Below, piece after piece: positions 28,042 through 36,277 of a stretch of DNA of 64,000 nucleotides. The stretch spans positions 310,001-374,000 of the forward strand of contig CAYNRE010000032.1 of assembly GCA_964399535.1 (NCBI GenBank), written 5' to 3'. A program made the position numbers and the translations under genes. The notes beneath the pieces were generated by a model that saw only the letters and a program-made list of their open reading frames with translations, had not been told where the DNA came from and searched no databases. Numbering within the stretch: position 1 is the stretch's first letter; each line of letters opens with the position of its first letter. Source of the stretch: CAYNRE01 sp964399535. Lineage in GTDB: Bacteria; Planctomycetota; Planctomycetia; Pirellulales; CAYNRE01.

Positions 28042-28617
28042 TCAGGGAGCCAGACCGGCCTGGGGAAAGCGCTCTTGCAGCTTCTCCCGGCAGCGGCTGA
28101 CACGCATCTTGGCGGCGCTGGGGGTGATTTCGAAAATCTCTGCCAATTCCTCGAAGGTGTAGCCCTCGGCGTACTTCATAATCAAGAGCGCTCGATCGTC
28201 CTCGCTCAGGCTGTCGAGCATCGTGGTCAGGTCGAGCGCCGTTCCCGGCTCGTTGCCGGCCGCGGCTGTCGGCTCGGGCAGCGTCGGTTCGACGGCCGTG
28301 GTTTCGCGGCGTCGCCGCCGCCCCCGCCCACGCCGCAGGGTTAAACAGGTGCGAACCGCGATGCCGTGCAGCCAGGTGGTGAACTTCGATCGCTGTGCGA
28401 ACGTGTTTCGTGCCAGGAACAACCGCACAAACACCTCTTGTGCGGCGTCCTGGGCGTCGTGCTCGTCTCCCATCAGGCGATAGCAAATCTGCCAAACTCG
28501 CTGCCGATGGCGTTCGACCAACTCGGCAAAGGCCAGCCCGTCGGACCCCTCGCGGCTCGACTCGGCCAGGAGCGCTTCGTCGGTAGGTTGTGGCGCTTCC
28601 AAGGCACGGTGCTCCAC
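28042..28617 (-). CDS. ECF-type RNA polymerase sigma factor
   Basis: 191 residues. Region 2 covers about residues 28-95 (LVERHRQRVWQICYRLMGDE, then DAQDAAQEVFVRLF and the DNA-melting segment KFTTWLHGIAVRTCL). Region 4 is at about residues 135-185 (DRALLIMKYAEGYTFEELAE, then SAAKMRVSRCREKL, a helix-turn-helix). Between them is an Arg-rich, then Ala/Pro-rich linker. It heads the minus-strand set of small gene, MscS-like channel and YCF48 protein, so envelope-stress control of those genes is possible but not shown. Confidence 0.92.
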   Translation of the reverse strand: MEHRALEAPQPTDEALLAESSREGSDGLAFAELVERHRQRVWQICYRLMGDEHDAQDAAQEVFVRLFLARNTFAQRSKFTTWLHGIAVRTCLTLRRGRGRRRRRETTAVEPTLPEPTAAAGNEPGTALDLTTMLDSLSEDDRALLIMKYAEGYTFEELAEIFEITPSAAKMRVSRCREKLQERFPQAGLAP

Positions 28618-29071
28618 CGCTCAGGGCGCGCCAGGTCACCGTCAGGTTCGGTCGCAACGCGTGGCCTTCGGCGCGGGCCAAAGTCTGCTGGTGCCCGTCC
28701 AGCGTTGGGTTGCCGCGTATCCCCGAAGGGTCACCTAGTCCGGTCGGGGGGAAAGCACGTTGGCTGCTTGCGGCGCCCGGGTCGAGAGCCTCGCCGCGGA
28801 AGTCGGCGCGAGCGAAATCGAACCAAACGGCCCCACTCGGGGTCAAGCTCAGCCCGATGCCGGGGGTCGCCGGCCGTGGCGGCGGGGCAGCTCGGCGCTG
28901 GCCCCGGGCCCCCCGCGCCCTGGCAAATTCCTGGGCCGCCGGCGCCGGCTTGGGGTTGTGGCCCAGCGGGGGCTTGGATTAGCCTCCCCGCCTCGCGCTG
29001 GCCGGCTCCCGCAAGCCAGCTAGCAGTGACGGCATCAGAGATTCCGGTTCTCTCCACTCGGCAGGTCGGCC
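28618..29071. other. Divergent spacer between the ECF sigma factor and the GT39-type gene
   Basis: 454 bases separating two divergent genes, so it should hold both promoters. Frames crossing it are Arg/Pro/Gly-rich and lack start signals. I could not identify a convincing -35/-10 pair or ECF-type autoregulatory motif by eye. Confidence 0.45.
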
Positions 29072-30811
29072 ATGGACGGCAACTCCTTCCGTTTTCCCGC
29101 GCTGCGACGCGCTTTCTGGGCCGTGGGCTCGGGCAGTTGGCTCGAGCCGCAACTGGTGCTGCTGCTGTTGGTAGCCGGGCTGGGGTTCGGCGCGCGGCTC
29201 GGCAGCCTGCCGCTGCGGGGCGAGGAATCGCGCCGAGCGAGAATTGCCATCGAGATGATCGAACGGGGCGATTTTGTCGTGCCGCGCCAGCAGGGCGAGC
29301 CATTCCTCAGCCGGCCGCCACTGCAAAACTGGTTGATCGCCCTGGCCGGCCTGGCCCGCGGCGAGGTCGACGTGTGGGCCATTCGCGGCCCAAGTGCCCT
29401 GGCAATGCTCTTGGTGACGGCGCTGCTCTACGCCTACTGCCGCACCTGGCTTACTCCCACCGGGTCGCTGATCGCAGGGCTCGCCTTTGCCACGAGCGGG
29501 CAGGTGCTCGAGTTGGGGCGATTGGGCGAAACCGAAGCCCTGTTCACGCTCTGTGTCAGCGGTTCATTGCTGTTGTGGCACCTGGGCCGAACGCTCGGCT
29601 GGCCGAGCCTGGCAACCTGGAGCCTGGCCTGGCTCGCCGTGGCCGCCGGCACGCTCGTCAAGGGTCCGCAGGCACCAGTCTATTTCCTGGCATGCACCAG
29701 CCTGTTTCTGCTCCTCACGCGTCAAGGGCGCGATCTGCTCGCCTGGCAGCCGCTGGCTGCCTTGGCCGTTGCCGCCGCCACGGTGGCAACCTGGCAGGTG
29801 CCGTTCTGGTCGGAGCTTGGCATGGACGGTGTATGGCGGATTTACGCCAGCGATGTCGGGCTGCGGTTTGCCGACCTGCGCTGGCTCACCATCGTCGGCC
29901 ACCTGGTTACTTATCCGCTCGAGATCCTGGCCTGCTTGCTCCCCTGGTCGGTGCTGCTGGCGGTTTACCTGCGACCACGGTGGCGTCAGCGGCTCGGCCC
30001 TTGGCCGCCCCAGGTGGTGTTCCTGCTCGTTTGCCTGGCCGTCACTTTTCCCAGTTGTTGGCTGGTGCCCGGGGCACGGGGGCGCTATTACATGCCCCTT
30101 TACCCCTGCTTCGCGCCGCTGATCGGCTGGGTGGTCGACCAAAGCTGGCAGCAGGCCAATTTGCCGGTGGTGGCGCGCCCCTGGCCGCGATTTGTCCGAG
30201 TCGCCGCGCTGCTGGTCGCGGCGGCCTCGACTGCGGTACTGGCAATTTCGCTGCTCGCACCCGATGCCGCGCCGGCACAAACTCCGGCCATGGCCAGTTT
30301 GTACCTCTTGGCCGGCTGGGCCGTGGCAGGGCTGATGTGGTGGTCGGCCGGCCGGCAAGCTGCCTGGCGGGTCGAATGGTCGGCATCGGCGCTGGCCGGT
30401 TTTTTGATCCTCAGCCACGTTGGCGTTGCCGCCAACGCCTATCTGCGCAAGGCCGAGGATACCGCGGCCGCGGTGGCCAAGCTCAACGGCGAGCTCAACG
30501 GTTTGCCCGGCCTGGTCAGCTTCGGCCCGGTGCACCACCTGTTTGCCTATTACTTCGGACGCTCGATTCCTCTGCGTCCCTGGCCCCAATCGGGCGATGA
30601 ACTGCCGGCGGATCTGGAATACTTCTGCTTCGAAACCATGCCCGGCGTGCCGACAGCCCAGATACCGTTTGCCTGGCATCCCGTGGCCGTGGTCTCGTGC
30701 GAACGCAACCGCAAGCAATCGCCGCAAATGACCGTGGTCGTCGGGCGCCGCCTGGCGCCTTCGGTGGCGACCCAGGTGGATGAATCTCCCGCCCAGGCCC
30801 GGCTACGTTAA
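29072..30811 (+). CDS. ArnT/GT39-type polyprenyl-sugar glycosyltransferase
   Basis: 579 residues, an integral membrane protein with about 11-12 helices. The N-terminal loop holds PLRGEESRRARIAIEMIERG (about residues 48-67), matching the ArnT/PMT_2 active-site loop, where ArnT has DEArYAeiAReM. Next comes FLSRPPLQNWLIALA, the KPPL-like part. The extracytoplasmic loop between residues 240 and 270 and the later GARGRYYMPLYPCFAPLIGW (RY-containing) are also typical. Such enzymes transfer sugars from polyprenyl phosphate to lipid A or other acceptors. The exact donor and acceptor are unknown. Confidence 0.85.
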   Translation: MDGNSFRFPALRRAFWAVGSGSWLEPQLVLLLLVAGLGFGARLGSLPLRGEESRRARIAIEMIERGDFVVPRQQGEPFLSRPPLQNWLIALAGLARGEVDVWAIRGPSALAMLLVTALLYAYCRTWLTPTGSLIAGLAFATSGQVLELGRLGETEALFTLCVSGSLLLWHLGRTLGWPSLATWSLAWLAVAAGTLVKGPQAPVYFLACTSLFLLLTRQGRDLLAWQPLAALAVAAATVATWQVPFWSELGMDGVWRIYASDVGLRFADLRWLTIVGHLVTYPLEILACLLPWSVLLAVYLRPRWRQRLGPWPPQVVFLLVCLAVTFPSCWLVPGARGRYYMPLYPCFAPLIGWVVDQSWQQANLPVVARPWPRFVRVAALLVAAASTAVLAISLLAPDAAPAQTPAMASLYLLAGWAVAGLMWWSAGRQAAWRVEWSASALAGFLILSHVGVAANAYLRKAEDTAAAVAKLNGELNGLPGLVSFGPVHHLFAYYFGRSIPLRPWPQSGDELPADLEYFCFETMPGVPTAQIPFAWHPVAVVSCERNRKQSPQMTVVVGRRLAPSVATQVDESPAQARLR

Positions 30812-30862
30812 CGCGCTCTCGGCGCGGCTTACCGGCCAGCTTGTTGAGCGGCGGCCACCTGC

Positions 30863-30888
30863 TTTGCGCGGGCAAAGCCCCGCGCGAA
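30863..30888. terminator. Bidirectional hairpin between the GT39-type gene and accD
   Basis: TTTGCGCGGG (30863-30872) pairs with CCCGCGCGAA (30879-30888) with one non-Watson-Crick pair and a six-base loop. It lies in the 88-base gap between convergent genes, where a shared terminator is expected. There is no flanking T-run. Confidence 0.45.
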
Positions 30889-30899
30889 CCAGCAGCGGG

Positions 30900-31751
30900 C
30901 TATTTACCGCAGTAGTCGATGGCCCGAGCGATTTCCGATTTCAAATCGCAGCGGCGCACGATGCGGTCGATGAAGCCGTGTTCCAAGAGAAACTCGCTGG
31001 TCTGAAACCCCTTGGGCAGCTCGATTCGGATCGTGGCCTTAATCGTCCGCGCGCCGGCAAAGCCGATCAGGGCTTTGGGCTCGGCGAAGATCAAATCGCC
31101 CAACGAGGCAAAGCTGGCGGCCACGCCCCCCATGGTCGGATCGGTCAAGACCGAAATGAACAGCCCACCGGCATCGTCGTAGCGGGCCAAGGCGGCCGAG
31201 ACCTTGGCCATTTGCATCAGCGAGAGGATTCCTTCGTGCATTCGGGCACCTCCGCCCGAACCGCTCACGATGATCAGCGGCAAGCGCTCCGTGGTTGCCC
31301 GCTCGACAAGCCGCGTCAGCTTCTCGCCCACCACCGACCCCATGCTGCCCATGATGAAGGCCGAGTCGGTGACGCCGAAGGCAACCCGGCGGGCGCGAAT
31401 CATGCCCGTGCCGACCAGGGCCGCCTCGCGCAGACCGGTGCGCTGTTGTTCGTCGGCCAACCGCTCGCGATACGGTTTGCGGTCGACAAAACCCAGCGGG
31501 TCGCTCGGCTGGATGTCGGCAAACCACTCCTCGAAGGTGCCCTCGTCGAGCAGTTGGCGAATTCGCTCCGGCGCCGCCACGTACCAGTGGTAGTCGCACT
31601 CCGGACAAACCCCCAGCCGCCGCTCGGCATCCTTGCGGAAGATCGTGGCCTGGCAGCCCGGACAGCGCTGAAACAGCCCCTCGGGGACACCCCGTTTGGG
31701 CCGCGGGGGTTTGCGACTGCTTTCAGCCACGGGAAGTTCGTCGTTTTCCAT
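30900..31751 (-). CDS. accD: Acetyl-CoA carboxylase carboxyltransferase subunit beta
   Basis: 283 residues. With AccA it transfers CO2 from biotin to acetyl-CoA, making malonyl-CoA for fatty acid synthesis. The N-terminal zinc ribbon has Cys30, Cys33, Cys49 and Cys52. The carboxyltransferase core is clear: ISGSGGARMHEGI-like (VSGSGGARMHEGILSLMQM), GLFISVLTDPTMGGVAASFA and GFAGARTIKATI. No accA is nearby. The pseudo-phosphatase gene lies upstream on the same strand, 134 bases away. Confidence 0.95.
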   Translation of the reverse strand: MENDELPVAESSRKPPRPKRGVPEGLFQRCPGCQATIFRKDAERRLGVCPECDYHWYVAAPERIRQLLDEGTFEEWFADIQPSDPLGFVDRKPYRERLADEQQRTGLREAALVGTGMIRARRVAFGVTDSAFIMGSMGSVVGEKLTRLVERATTERLPLIIVSGSGGGARMHEGILSLMQMAKVSAALARYDDAGGLFISVLTDPTMGGVAASFASLGDLIFAEPKALIGFAGARTIKATIRIELPKGFQTSEFLLEHGFIDRIVRRCDLKSEIARAIDYCGK

Positions 31752-31885
31752 CGCCAGCTCGTTCTCGTTGCCAGGTCACCCAACCCCACTTGCCCCGCAA
31801 GGGTTCCTCTTCTCTTTGGGCAAAAGGATTGCCAGCCGCCCCGCTGGGTTTTTTCGATCGGCCGCCGGGCCGCCATCGGGCGGGG

Positions 31886-32467
31886 CTAGGGGGCAGGGGC
31901 CACGGCCTCGCCGTCGACCGGCAGCAGTTCCCAGCAGCCGGTCTGTTCGCAAGCTTTCCATAGGTCGCCCACGGCGGCCCGAACCAGTTCGCACCGCACC
32001 AGCGAAGCCAACGGTTCCGGCACCACCAGCCCGATCGACTCGCCACTGTGTTTGCGAACCAGTTTCTTCCAGGCCTCGCGAATGCGTTGCTGGGCCTCGG
32101 CAAGCATCTCGCCCTCGGGCGGACAGACCGTTTCTGGCTGTTCTTGCCACTGGCGATACACCCGGGGCTGCCGGTTCTTCACGTCTTGAATCAACATCCC
32201 CTGCCAAAGACCATGATCCAGGTTCTGAAGCAGGTCCAATTTCTTGCGGCGAATACGCAGGGCATCGGCAATGCGCGTGGCCGTTTGCTGGGCGGCCTCG
32301 CAGGGGGCATGGTAGATCATGCTCAGCCCCTTGTCTCGCAACTCTTCGATCAGCCGGTTCACCTGCTGCTGGCCGTGTGAACTAAGCGGAATGTCGAGCG
32401 TCCCTTGGATGCGACCCTGTTCGTCGTAATCCGTGGAGCCGGGTCGTATCAATACGATTTGTGTCAT
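31886..32467 (-). CDS. Histidine-phosphatase-fold protein lacking both catalytic histidines
   Basis: 193 residues. The fold is recognisable from LIRPGSTDYDEQGRIQG, DIPLSSHGQQQVNRLIEEL, the HAPCEAAQQTATRIA helix, and GLWQG. However, the catalytic RHG motif is RPG (Pro9 in place of the phosphorylated His). The second SHG-type histidine is replaced by Pro150 in VVPEPLASLV. The Arg that follows the substrate loop in active enzymes is also absent. The protein is therefore probably not a phosphomutase or phosphatase, and may bind ligands or regulate. The ATG at 32467 is chosen because the fold starts immediately after it. It precedes accD on the same strand. Confidence 0.8.
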   Translation of the reverse strand: MTQIVLIRPGSTDYDEQGRIQGTLDIPLSSHGQQQVNRLIEELRDKGLSMIYHAPCEAAQQTATRIADALRIRRKKLDLLQNLDHGLWQGMLIQDVKNRQPRVYRQWQEQPETVCPPEGEMLAEAQQRIREAWKKLVRKHSGESIGLVVPEPLASLVRCELVRAAVGDLWKACEQTGCWELLPVDGEAVAPAP

Positions 32468-32880
32468 GGAACGAGGTTGAGTACCTCCCGAAAACTTGGG
32501 ATGGGACTGCGATGGCCAGCCTGAGCGTGGCCGCAGGCCTCGAGCGCATGGCCCGGGCGCGGCCAGAGAACCGCCGCCGAAGTTCGACGGCGCCGCGGGC
32601 TCGTTGCCCTCCGCGGCAAAAGCAGTTGCGCTTCCCAACGCCCAGCTTGAGATCTAACCACGGTTGGAGAACCGAAGGGTGCGCAAGCCGACGCAACGCG
32701 AAAGCACGTGCCGGAAAATCGCCGGCCTGCGTCGGCAGCCAGCTTCGGCCTTTTCCCCGACCCAGTCGGGTGGGAAGCGGCCTACCGGCGCAGAATCTTT
32801 CGCAACTCGCGCGCTATCAAGCGCGCTCGACACTGGCCGGTCTCTAGCTATCAGTAGTTTAGCTGCCCGGGGCCGCCCGC
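32468..32880. other. Spacer upstream of the pseudo-phosphatase gene
   Basis: About 410 bases with no credible gene. A short palindrome (CCCGAC-GTCGGG) occurs near 32758. The region ends where the first 159-bp element begins. The promoter of the pseudo-phosphatase/accD pair should lie here but was not identified. Confidence 0.4.
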
Positions 32881-33039
32881 CTAGCAGCCTGTTGAAGAAT
32901 TCCCCCGGGCTGCGTCAGCGCAGGGATGCGATGCCAGAATAACGACGTAAGTCGTTATTCTGCGAGCCGCGACGAGCTTTGCTCGGCGCTTGGCGCTTGT
33001 TGAAATAGGCCACGAGGGCTTTTTGCAACGGGCTGCTAG
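32881..33039 (+). repeat. 159-bp palindromic MITE-like element, copy 1
   Basis: The element runs from CTAG to CTAG with inverted ends CTAGCAG...CTGCTAG. It contains a perfect 12-bp hairpin stem, CAGAATAACGAC/GTCGTTATTCTG with loop GTAA (32935-32962). A second copy in the same orientation and of identical length lies at 36106-36264; I count about nine differences, so identity is near 94%. It has no coding capacity. The structure fits a non-autonomous mobile element or a dispersed structured repeat. Confidence 0.85.
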
Positions 33040-33361
33040 CCGGCTGGGCGCGGAATGATTAAGTCGCGTTCCCGCAGCAGCTTAGCGGACCGATCGCTAG
33101 CCAGACAGCTCGGGCGAACCCCCGCCACCGGGTGACCCAACCAAAAAAGCCCGGCGAAGCGCGCAAGGCACTTCGCCGGGCAGATGGTTTTCTAGCCGCC
33201 CCGGGCAGAACCGGGTTGCGACCAGTGGGTCTTGCAGCTTCCATCCCAGGAAATGGCAAGGAGGCTGTCCAACCGTCGAATCACGCGTGGGTTCGGCGGT
33301 CTAGAATCGTCTGAAGTTCGACTCCTCGCTTGGAACCGGAAACTCAAGCTCGATCAAAGCC
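33040..33361. other. Spacer between element copy 1 and the DUF6263-like gene
   Basis: 322 bases. It contains the intrinsic terminator at 33143-33181 and otherwise no recognisable gene. A T-loop-like string GTTCGACTC near 33318 does not fold into a tRNA. Confidence 0.5.
33143..33181 (-). terminator. Intrinsic terminator of the DUF6263-like gene
   Basis: A perfect 11-bp stem, GCCCGGCGAAG (33149-33159) with CTTCGCCGGGC (33171-33181), is flanked by six A residues at 33143-33148, which read as a T-run on the minus strand. It lies about 180 bases past the stop of the minus-strand gene ending at 33362. Confidence 0.8.
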
Positions 33362-34423
33362 CTAGTTGCTCGACTCGCTCGTTTCCGAGTCGCTCTTTTC
33401 CGAGTCGCTCGATTCCGAGTCGCCAGCCGCTTCGGTTTCCGCCGGCTCTTCCGGCAACGGCGGCAGGTTGTCGCTGGTGCCCAGCACCATTACGGTCACC
33501 AACTCGCGTTCCTGAATGAACTCATTCCCCATGAAATCGCCTTCCATGGTCATGGTCTGGGTCGAGTCGGACTTGATCGTGCGGCCCGTCTCGGCGTCGA
33601 ACAGGATTTCGCCCGAGCCGGCTTGCTCGGTGATTTCCATTTCGATTTCGGGAGCGTCTTCGCTCTCCTCGCCTTCTCCCGGCGGCTCCAGCGTCAGTTC
33701 GGTCGCCAAGGTGATTTTGTCGAGCTTCTTGCCGTCAGCGTCGGCCTCACCGGCCAAAGTGTAGGTAATCGCGGTCCGCTGAGTGCCCAGGGGGCCCATC
33801 TTCACGTCGACCACCTGTTCCCACGGCTCGTCGCCGATCGCTTCCGCGGGAAAGTTGATGACGGCGCGGGCGACCAGTTCCTTGATCGCTTCTTCGCTAA
33901 AGCCGCCGCCCATCATCATGCCGCGTCCACCGCCGCCGCTGCCCTGCGCGGCGATGGCCTCTTGCAGCTTTGCCGGCAGCGTGATCTCGCTGATCTGGCC
34001 GGTGGGCGAAATCTTCATGGTGAACTCTTGGCCGATCATGCCCTCCATGAACGGGCCCAGCATTTGCCAGACCTGTCCCTCGGGGGTTTCCTCGCTCTTG
34101 GAGTCGTAGGCGAAATCGCCGGTAAACGGAGTCGAGAGCTTCATTTGCACCCGGTCGACCACCTGGCTCAGCTCGGCCGTACCGTCGGCCGCCACGGACT
34201 TGACCGTCCAGGTCAGGTCCATGATCTGCAGGGTCTTGATCTCCAGCTCAACGCCACCGGCGTTGACGTTCATGTCGCCCTTTTGCCGCAGGGCGTAGTT
34301 GACCTTGTCGCCTTCCTTGAACTTCCACCGCAGCGTCTTGGCCGCCTCGGCCGTCGAGGCGCTCGCCAAGACCGCCCAGGCCACCAGGGCCGTCAGCTTC
34401 AGGCAGGGACGATTCAAACCCAT
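33362..34423 (-). CDS. Exported DUF6263-like protein with acidic Ser-rich tail
   Basis: 353 residues. A signal peptide (LTALVAWAVLASASTAEA) precedes a beta-rich body resembling DUF6263 proteins, with KTLRWKFKEGDKVNYALRQK at the start and ISPTGQISEITLP in the middle. A Gly/Met-rich insert (GSGGGGRGMMMGGG) lies near residue 165. The last 30 residues are almost only Ser, Asp, Glu and Lys, encoded by 15-bp repeats. No enzyme motif is seen and the function is unknown. ATG 34423 has AAAGGTA upstream and starts the signal peptide. It diverges from the SelA-like gene; both lie between the two 159-bp elements. Confidence 0.75.
   Translation of the reverse strand: MGLNRPCLKLTALVAWAVLASASTAEAAKTLRWKFKEGDKVNYALRQKGDMNVNAGGVELEIKTLQIMDLTWTVKSVAADGTAELSQVVDRVQMKLSTPFTGDFAYDSKSEETPEGQVWQMLGPFMEGMIGQEFTMKISPTGQISEITLPAKLQEAIAAQGSGGGGRGMMMGGGFSEEAIKELVARAVINFPAEAIGDEPWEQVVDVKMGPLGTQRTAITYTLAGEADADGKKLDKITLATELTLEPPGEGEESEDAPEIEMEITEQAGSGEILFDAETGRTIKSDSTQTMTMEGDFMGNEFIQERELVTVMVLGTSDNLPPLPEEPAETEAAGDSESSDSEKSDSETSESSN
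33382..33424. repeat. 15-bp tandem repeats encoding the acidic tail
   Basis: Near-identical units TTTCCGAGTCGCTCT, TTTCCGAGTCGCTCG and a partial third occur in frame at the 3' end of the DUF6263-like gene. They encode the Ser-Asp/Glu repeats of the tail. Confidence 0.75.
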
Positions 34424-34932
34424 GGAACATACCTTTCTTCTTCGAGTAGTTACGATCGTCCCCCAGCGTCGCGGCTCGCTCCGCGGTGCCCGGCCGGGAA
34501 AAGACCAATCCAGCGATGTTTCCGCCATCGTGCTCAACCGCGCGGCCCCGGGCTTAGCTCAGAGCCGAGCCGCCCCGGAGGACCGGTGCGGCCTCGCCAG
34601 GCTGGCATTTCTTGCGTTCTTATCCCCCGCAAACCTCGTCAACATAGTGGGGGTCGGGGGGGCCCGCAACCTGCCGCCGATGAGTTTTAACACCTCGAGC
34701 AGGGGCTTGCGGCCTGCTCGCCCCCGGCCGGCGGGCCGGGGCAATACCTGCCCGGAACCATCGAAGTTTCAGCCCCGGCGCGGGTCGCGCGGCGCGGCAC
34801 CGGCTGGCCTTGCCCCACCGGTGGTTGCCCAAGAGCCAGCGAAGCTCCAGAATTGGGCGGCAACGGCCGGGCGCGCCACGACTTGAGCCGTGTGGCGAAG
34901 CGACCGAACCCACTCTGGTCGGGAAACCTGCG
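34424..34932. other. Divergent spacer between the DUF6263-like and SelA-like genes
   Basis: 509 bases that should hold two promoters. Two perfect hairpins stand side by side at 34697-34719 (GAGCAGG/CCTGCTC) and 34722-34741 (CCCCGGCC/GGCCGGGG). The SelA-like frame is open to 34810, but no signal supports a start before 34933. No other gene is recognised. Confidence 0.5.
34697..34741. other. Tandem pair of perfect hairpins upstream of the SelA-like gene
   Basis: GAGCAGG-9-CCTGCTC is followed two bases later by CCCCGGCC-4-GGCCGGGG. They lie 190-235 bases before the SelA-like start codon. They could be regulatory or transcript ends; no T-run is present. Confidence 0.4.
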
Positions 34933-36120
34933 ATGCACGATGTTTACCGCCAACTGGGGGTCGTTCCAATCATCAACGCCGCCGGCACGCTTACCCGGTT
35001 GGGTGGCGGCCGAATGACCGGCGAAGCGGCGGCGGCCATGGCCCACGCCGCCGGGCAATGCGTGCGAATCGACGAGCTCCAGGCCGCGGTCGGGGCTCAA
35101 ATCGCCGATTGGGCCGGCGCCGAGGCAGCGATCGTCACCAGCGGCGCGGCCGCCGGACTCACCCTGGCGGCCGCCGCCTGCCTGGCCGGCTCCGATTGGA
35201 AGCGGATGGACGAACTGCCCCTGGTGGCCGACCGCCGCTGCGAAATCGTGGTGGCCCGCAGCCACCGCAACGGCTACGACCATGCCTTGCGCGCGGCCGG
35301 TGCTCGGATCGTGGAAGTAGGGCTGGCCGAGCGCACCCGGGACCCGCAGCCCTGGGAAATCGAGGCTGCCATCGGCCCCCAGACCGTGGCCGTGGCTTAC
35401 TTCGTCGATTTTTCGCCGCTGAAACTCGACGAGGTGGTCGACGTAGCCCACCGGGCCAAGGTGCCCGTCATCGTCGACGCATCGGCCGCCTTGCCCCCCC
35501 GTGCCCGGTTTCGCTCGCTCGTAGCCACGGGAGCCGACCTGGTCACCTTCAGCGGCGGCAAAGCGATCGGCGGACCTCAGGCCTCGGGCATCCTTTGCGG
35601 GCGCCGCGCCCTCGTGGCCTCGGCCGCCCTGCAGATGTGGGATCTCGACTACCTGCCCGAACTTTGGGATCCGCCCCCGTCGCTGATCGACCCCGCCTGG
35701 GTCGCGCGGGGCGTGCCCAATCACGGGCTGGGCCGATCGATGAAGGTGGGTAAGGAAGAAATTGTCGGCCTGTGGGTGGCACTGCGGCGATTTCTGAATC
35801 AAGACGAAGGGGCCGAGAGCGCGCGACTTTCGCGAATGGCCGAGCAGGTGGCCGAGGGGCTCACCGGGCTACCCGGCGTAACGGTCGATTGCAAACCCGC
35901 CGGAGAGCGTTGGTCGCAGGTGTGGCTCACGCTCGATCCGCGGGCCGCCCGCGCGTCGGCGATCGACCTGGTACGCCGGCTGGGCCGCGGCGAGCCTCGA
36001 GTGGCGGTCATGCAGGACCAGGCCCGCGCCCATCGGGTGGGCATCGACCCTAATTGCCTTGCGGCCGACGAGTTGGAGCCGCTCGTGGCCCGCATTCGCC
36101 AGGAGCTAGCAGCCTGTTGA
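34933..36120 (+). CDS. SelA-like PLP-dependent enzyme (L-seryl-tRNA selenium transferase superfamily)
   Basis: 395 residues of fold type I. The PLP lysine is Lys210 in TFSGGKAIGGPQASG, and Asp182 in VIVDASAALPP should contact the PLP ring nitrogen. INAAGTLTRLGGGRM at the N-terminus is typical of SelA/DgaE-type proteins. No SelB, SelD or tRNA-Sec signal is nearby, so true selenocysteine synthesis is doubtful. Ammonia-lyase or aldolase activity on amino sugars or amino acids, as in DgaE-like members, is more likely. The last four codons (LAAC, after Gln-Glu) and the stop lie inside the second 159-bp element, which has therefore reshaped the C-terminus. Confidence 0.85.
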   Translation: MHDVYRQLGVVPIINAAGTLTRLGGGRMTGEAAAAMAHAAGQCVRIDELQAAVGAQIADWAGAEAAIVTSGAAAGLTLAAAACLAGSDWKRMDELPLVADRRCEIVVARSHRNGYDHALRAAGARIVEVGLAERTRDPQPWEIEAAIGPQTVAVAYFVDFSPLKLDEVVDVAHRAKVPVIVDASAALPPRARFRSLVATGADLVTFSGGKAIGGPQASGILCGRRALVASAALQMWDLDYLPELWDPPPSLIDPAWVARGVPNHGLGRSMKVGKEEIVGLWVALRRFLNQDEGAESARLSRMAEQVAEGLTGLPGVTVDCKPAGERWSQVWLTLDPRAARASAIDLVRRLGRGEPRVAVMQDQARAHRVGIDPNCLAADELEPLVARIRQELAAC

Positions 36121-36264
36121 AGAATTCCCCCGGGCTGCGTCAGCGCAGGGATGCGAGGCCAGAATAACGACGTAAGTCGCTATTCTGCGAGCCGTGACCA
36201 GCTTTGCTCGGCGCTTGGCGCTTGTTGAAATAGGCCACGAGGGCATATTTCAACCGACTGCTAG
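36106..36264 (+). repeat. 159-bp palindromic MITE-like element, copy 2
   Basis: Same length and orientation as copy 1 at 32881-33039. Its ends are a better inverted pair, CTAGCAGCCTGTTGAA against TTCAACCGACTGCTAG (14 of 16 matching). The central hairpin has one mismatch (GTCGCTATTCTG). Its left end overlaps the 3' end of the SelA-like gene and supplies that gene's TGA. The M50/HlyD fusion gene ends 14 bases after the element. Confidence 0.85.
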
Positions 36265-36277
36265 ATGGATCCGGCGG

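Noticed and set aside
33310..33345. T-loop-like string GTTCGACTC suggesting a tRNA
   Set aside because: The flanking bases do not form the T stem and no acceptor, D or anticodon stems can be drawn.
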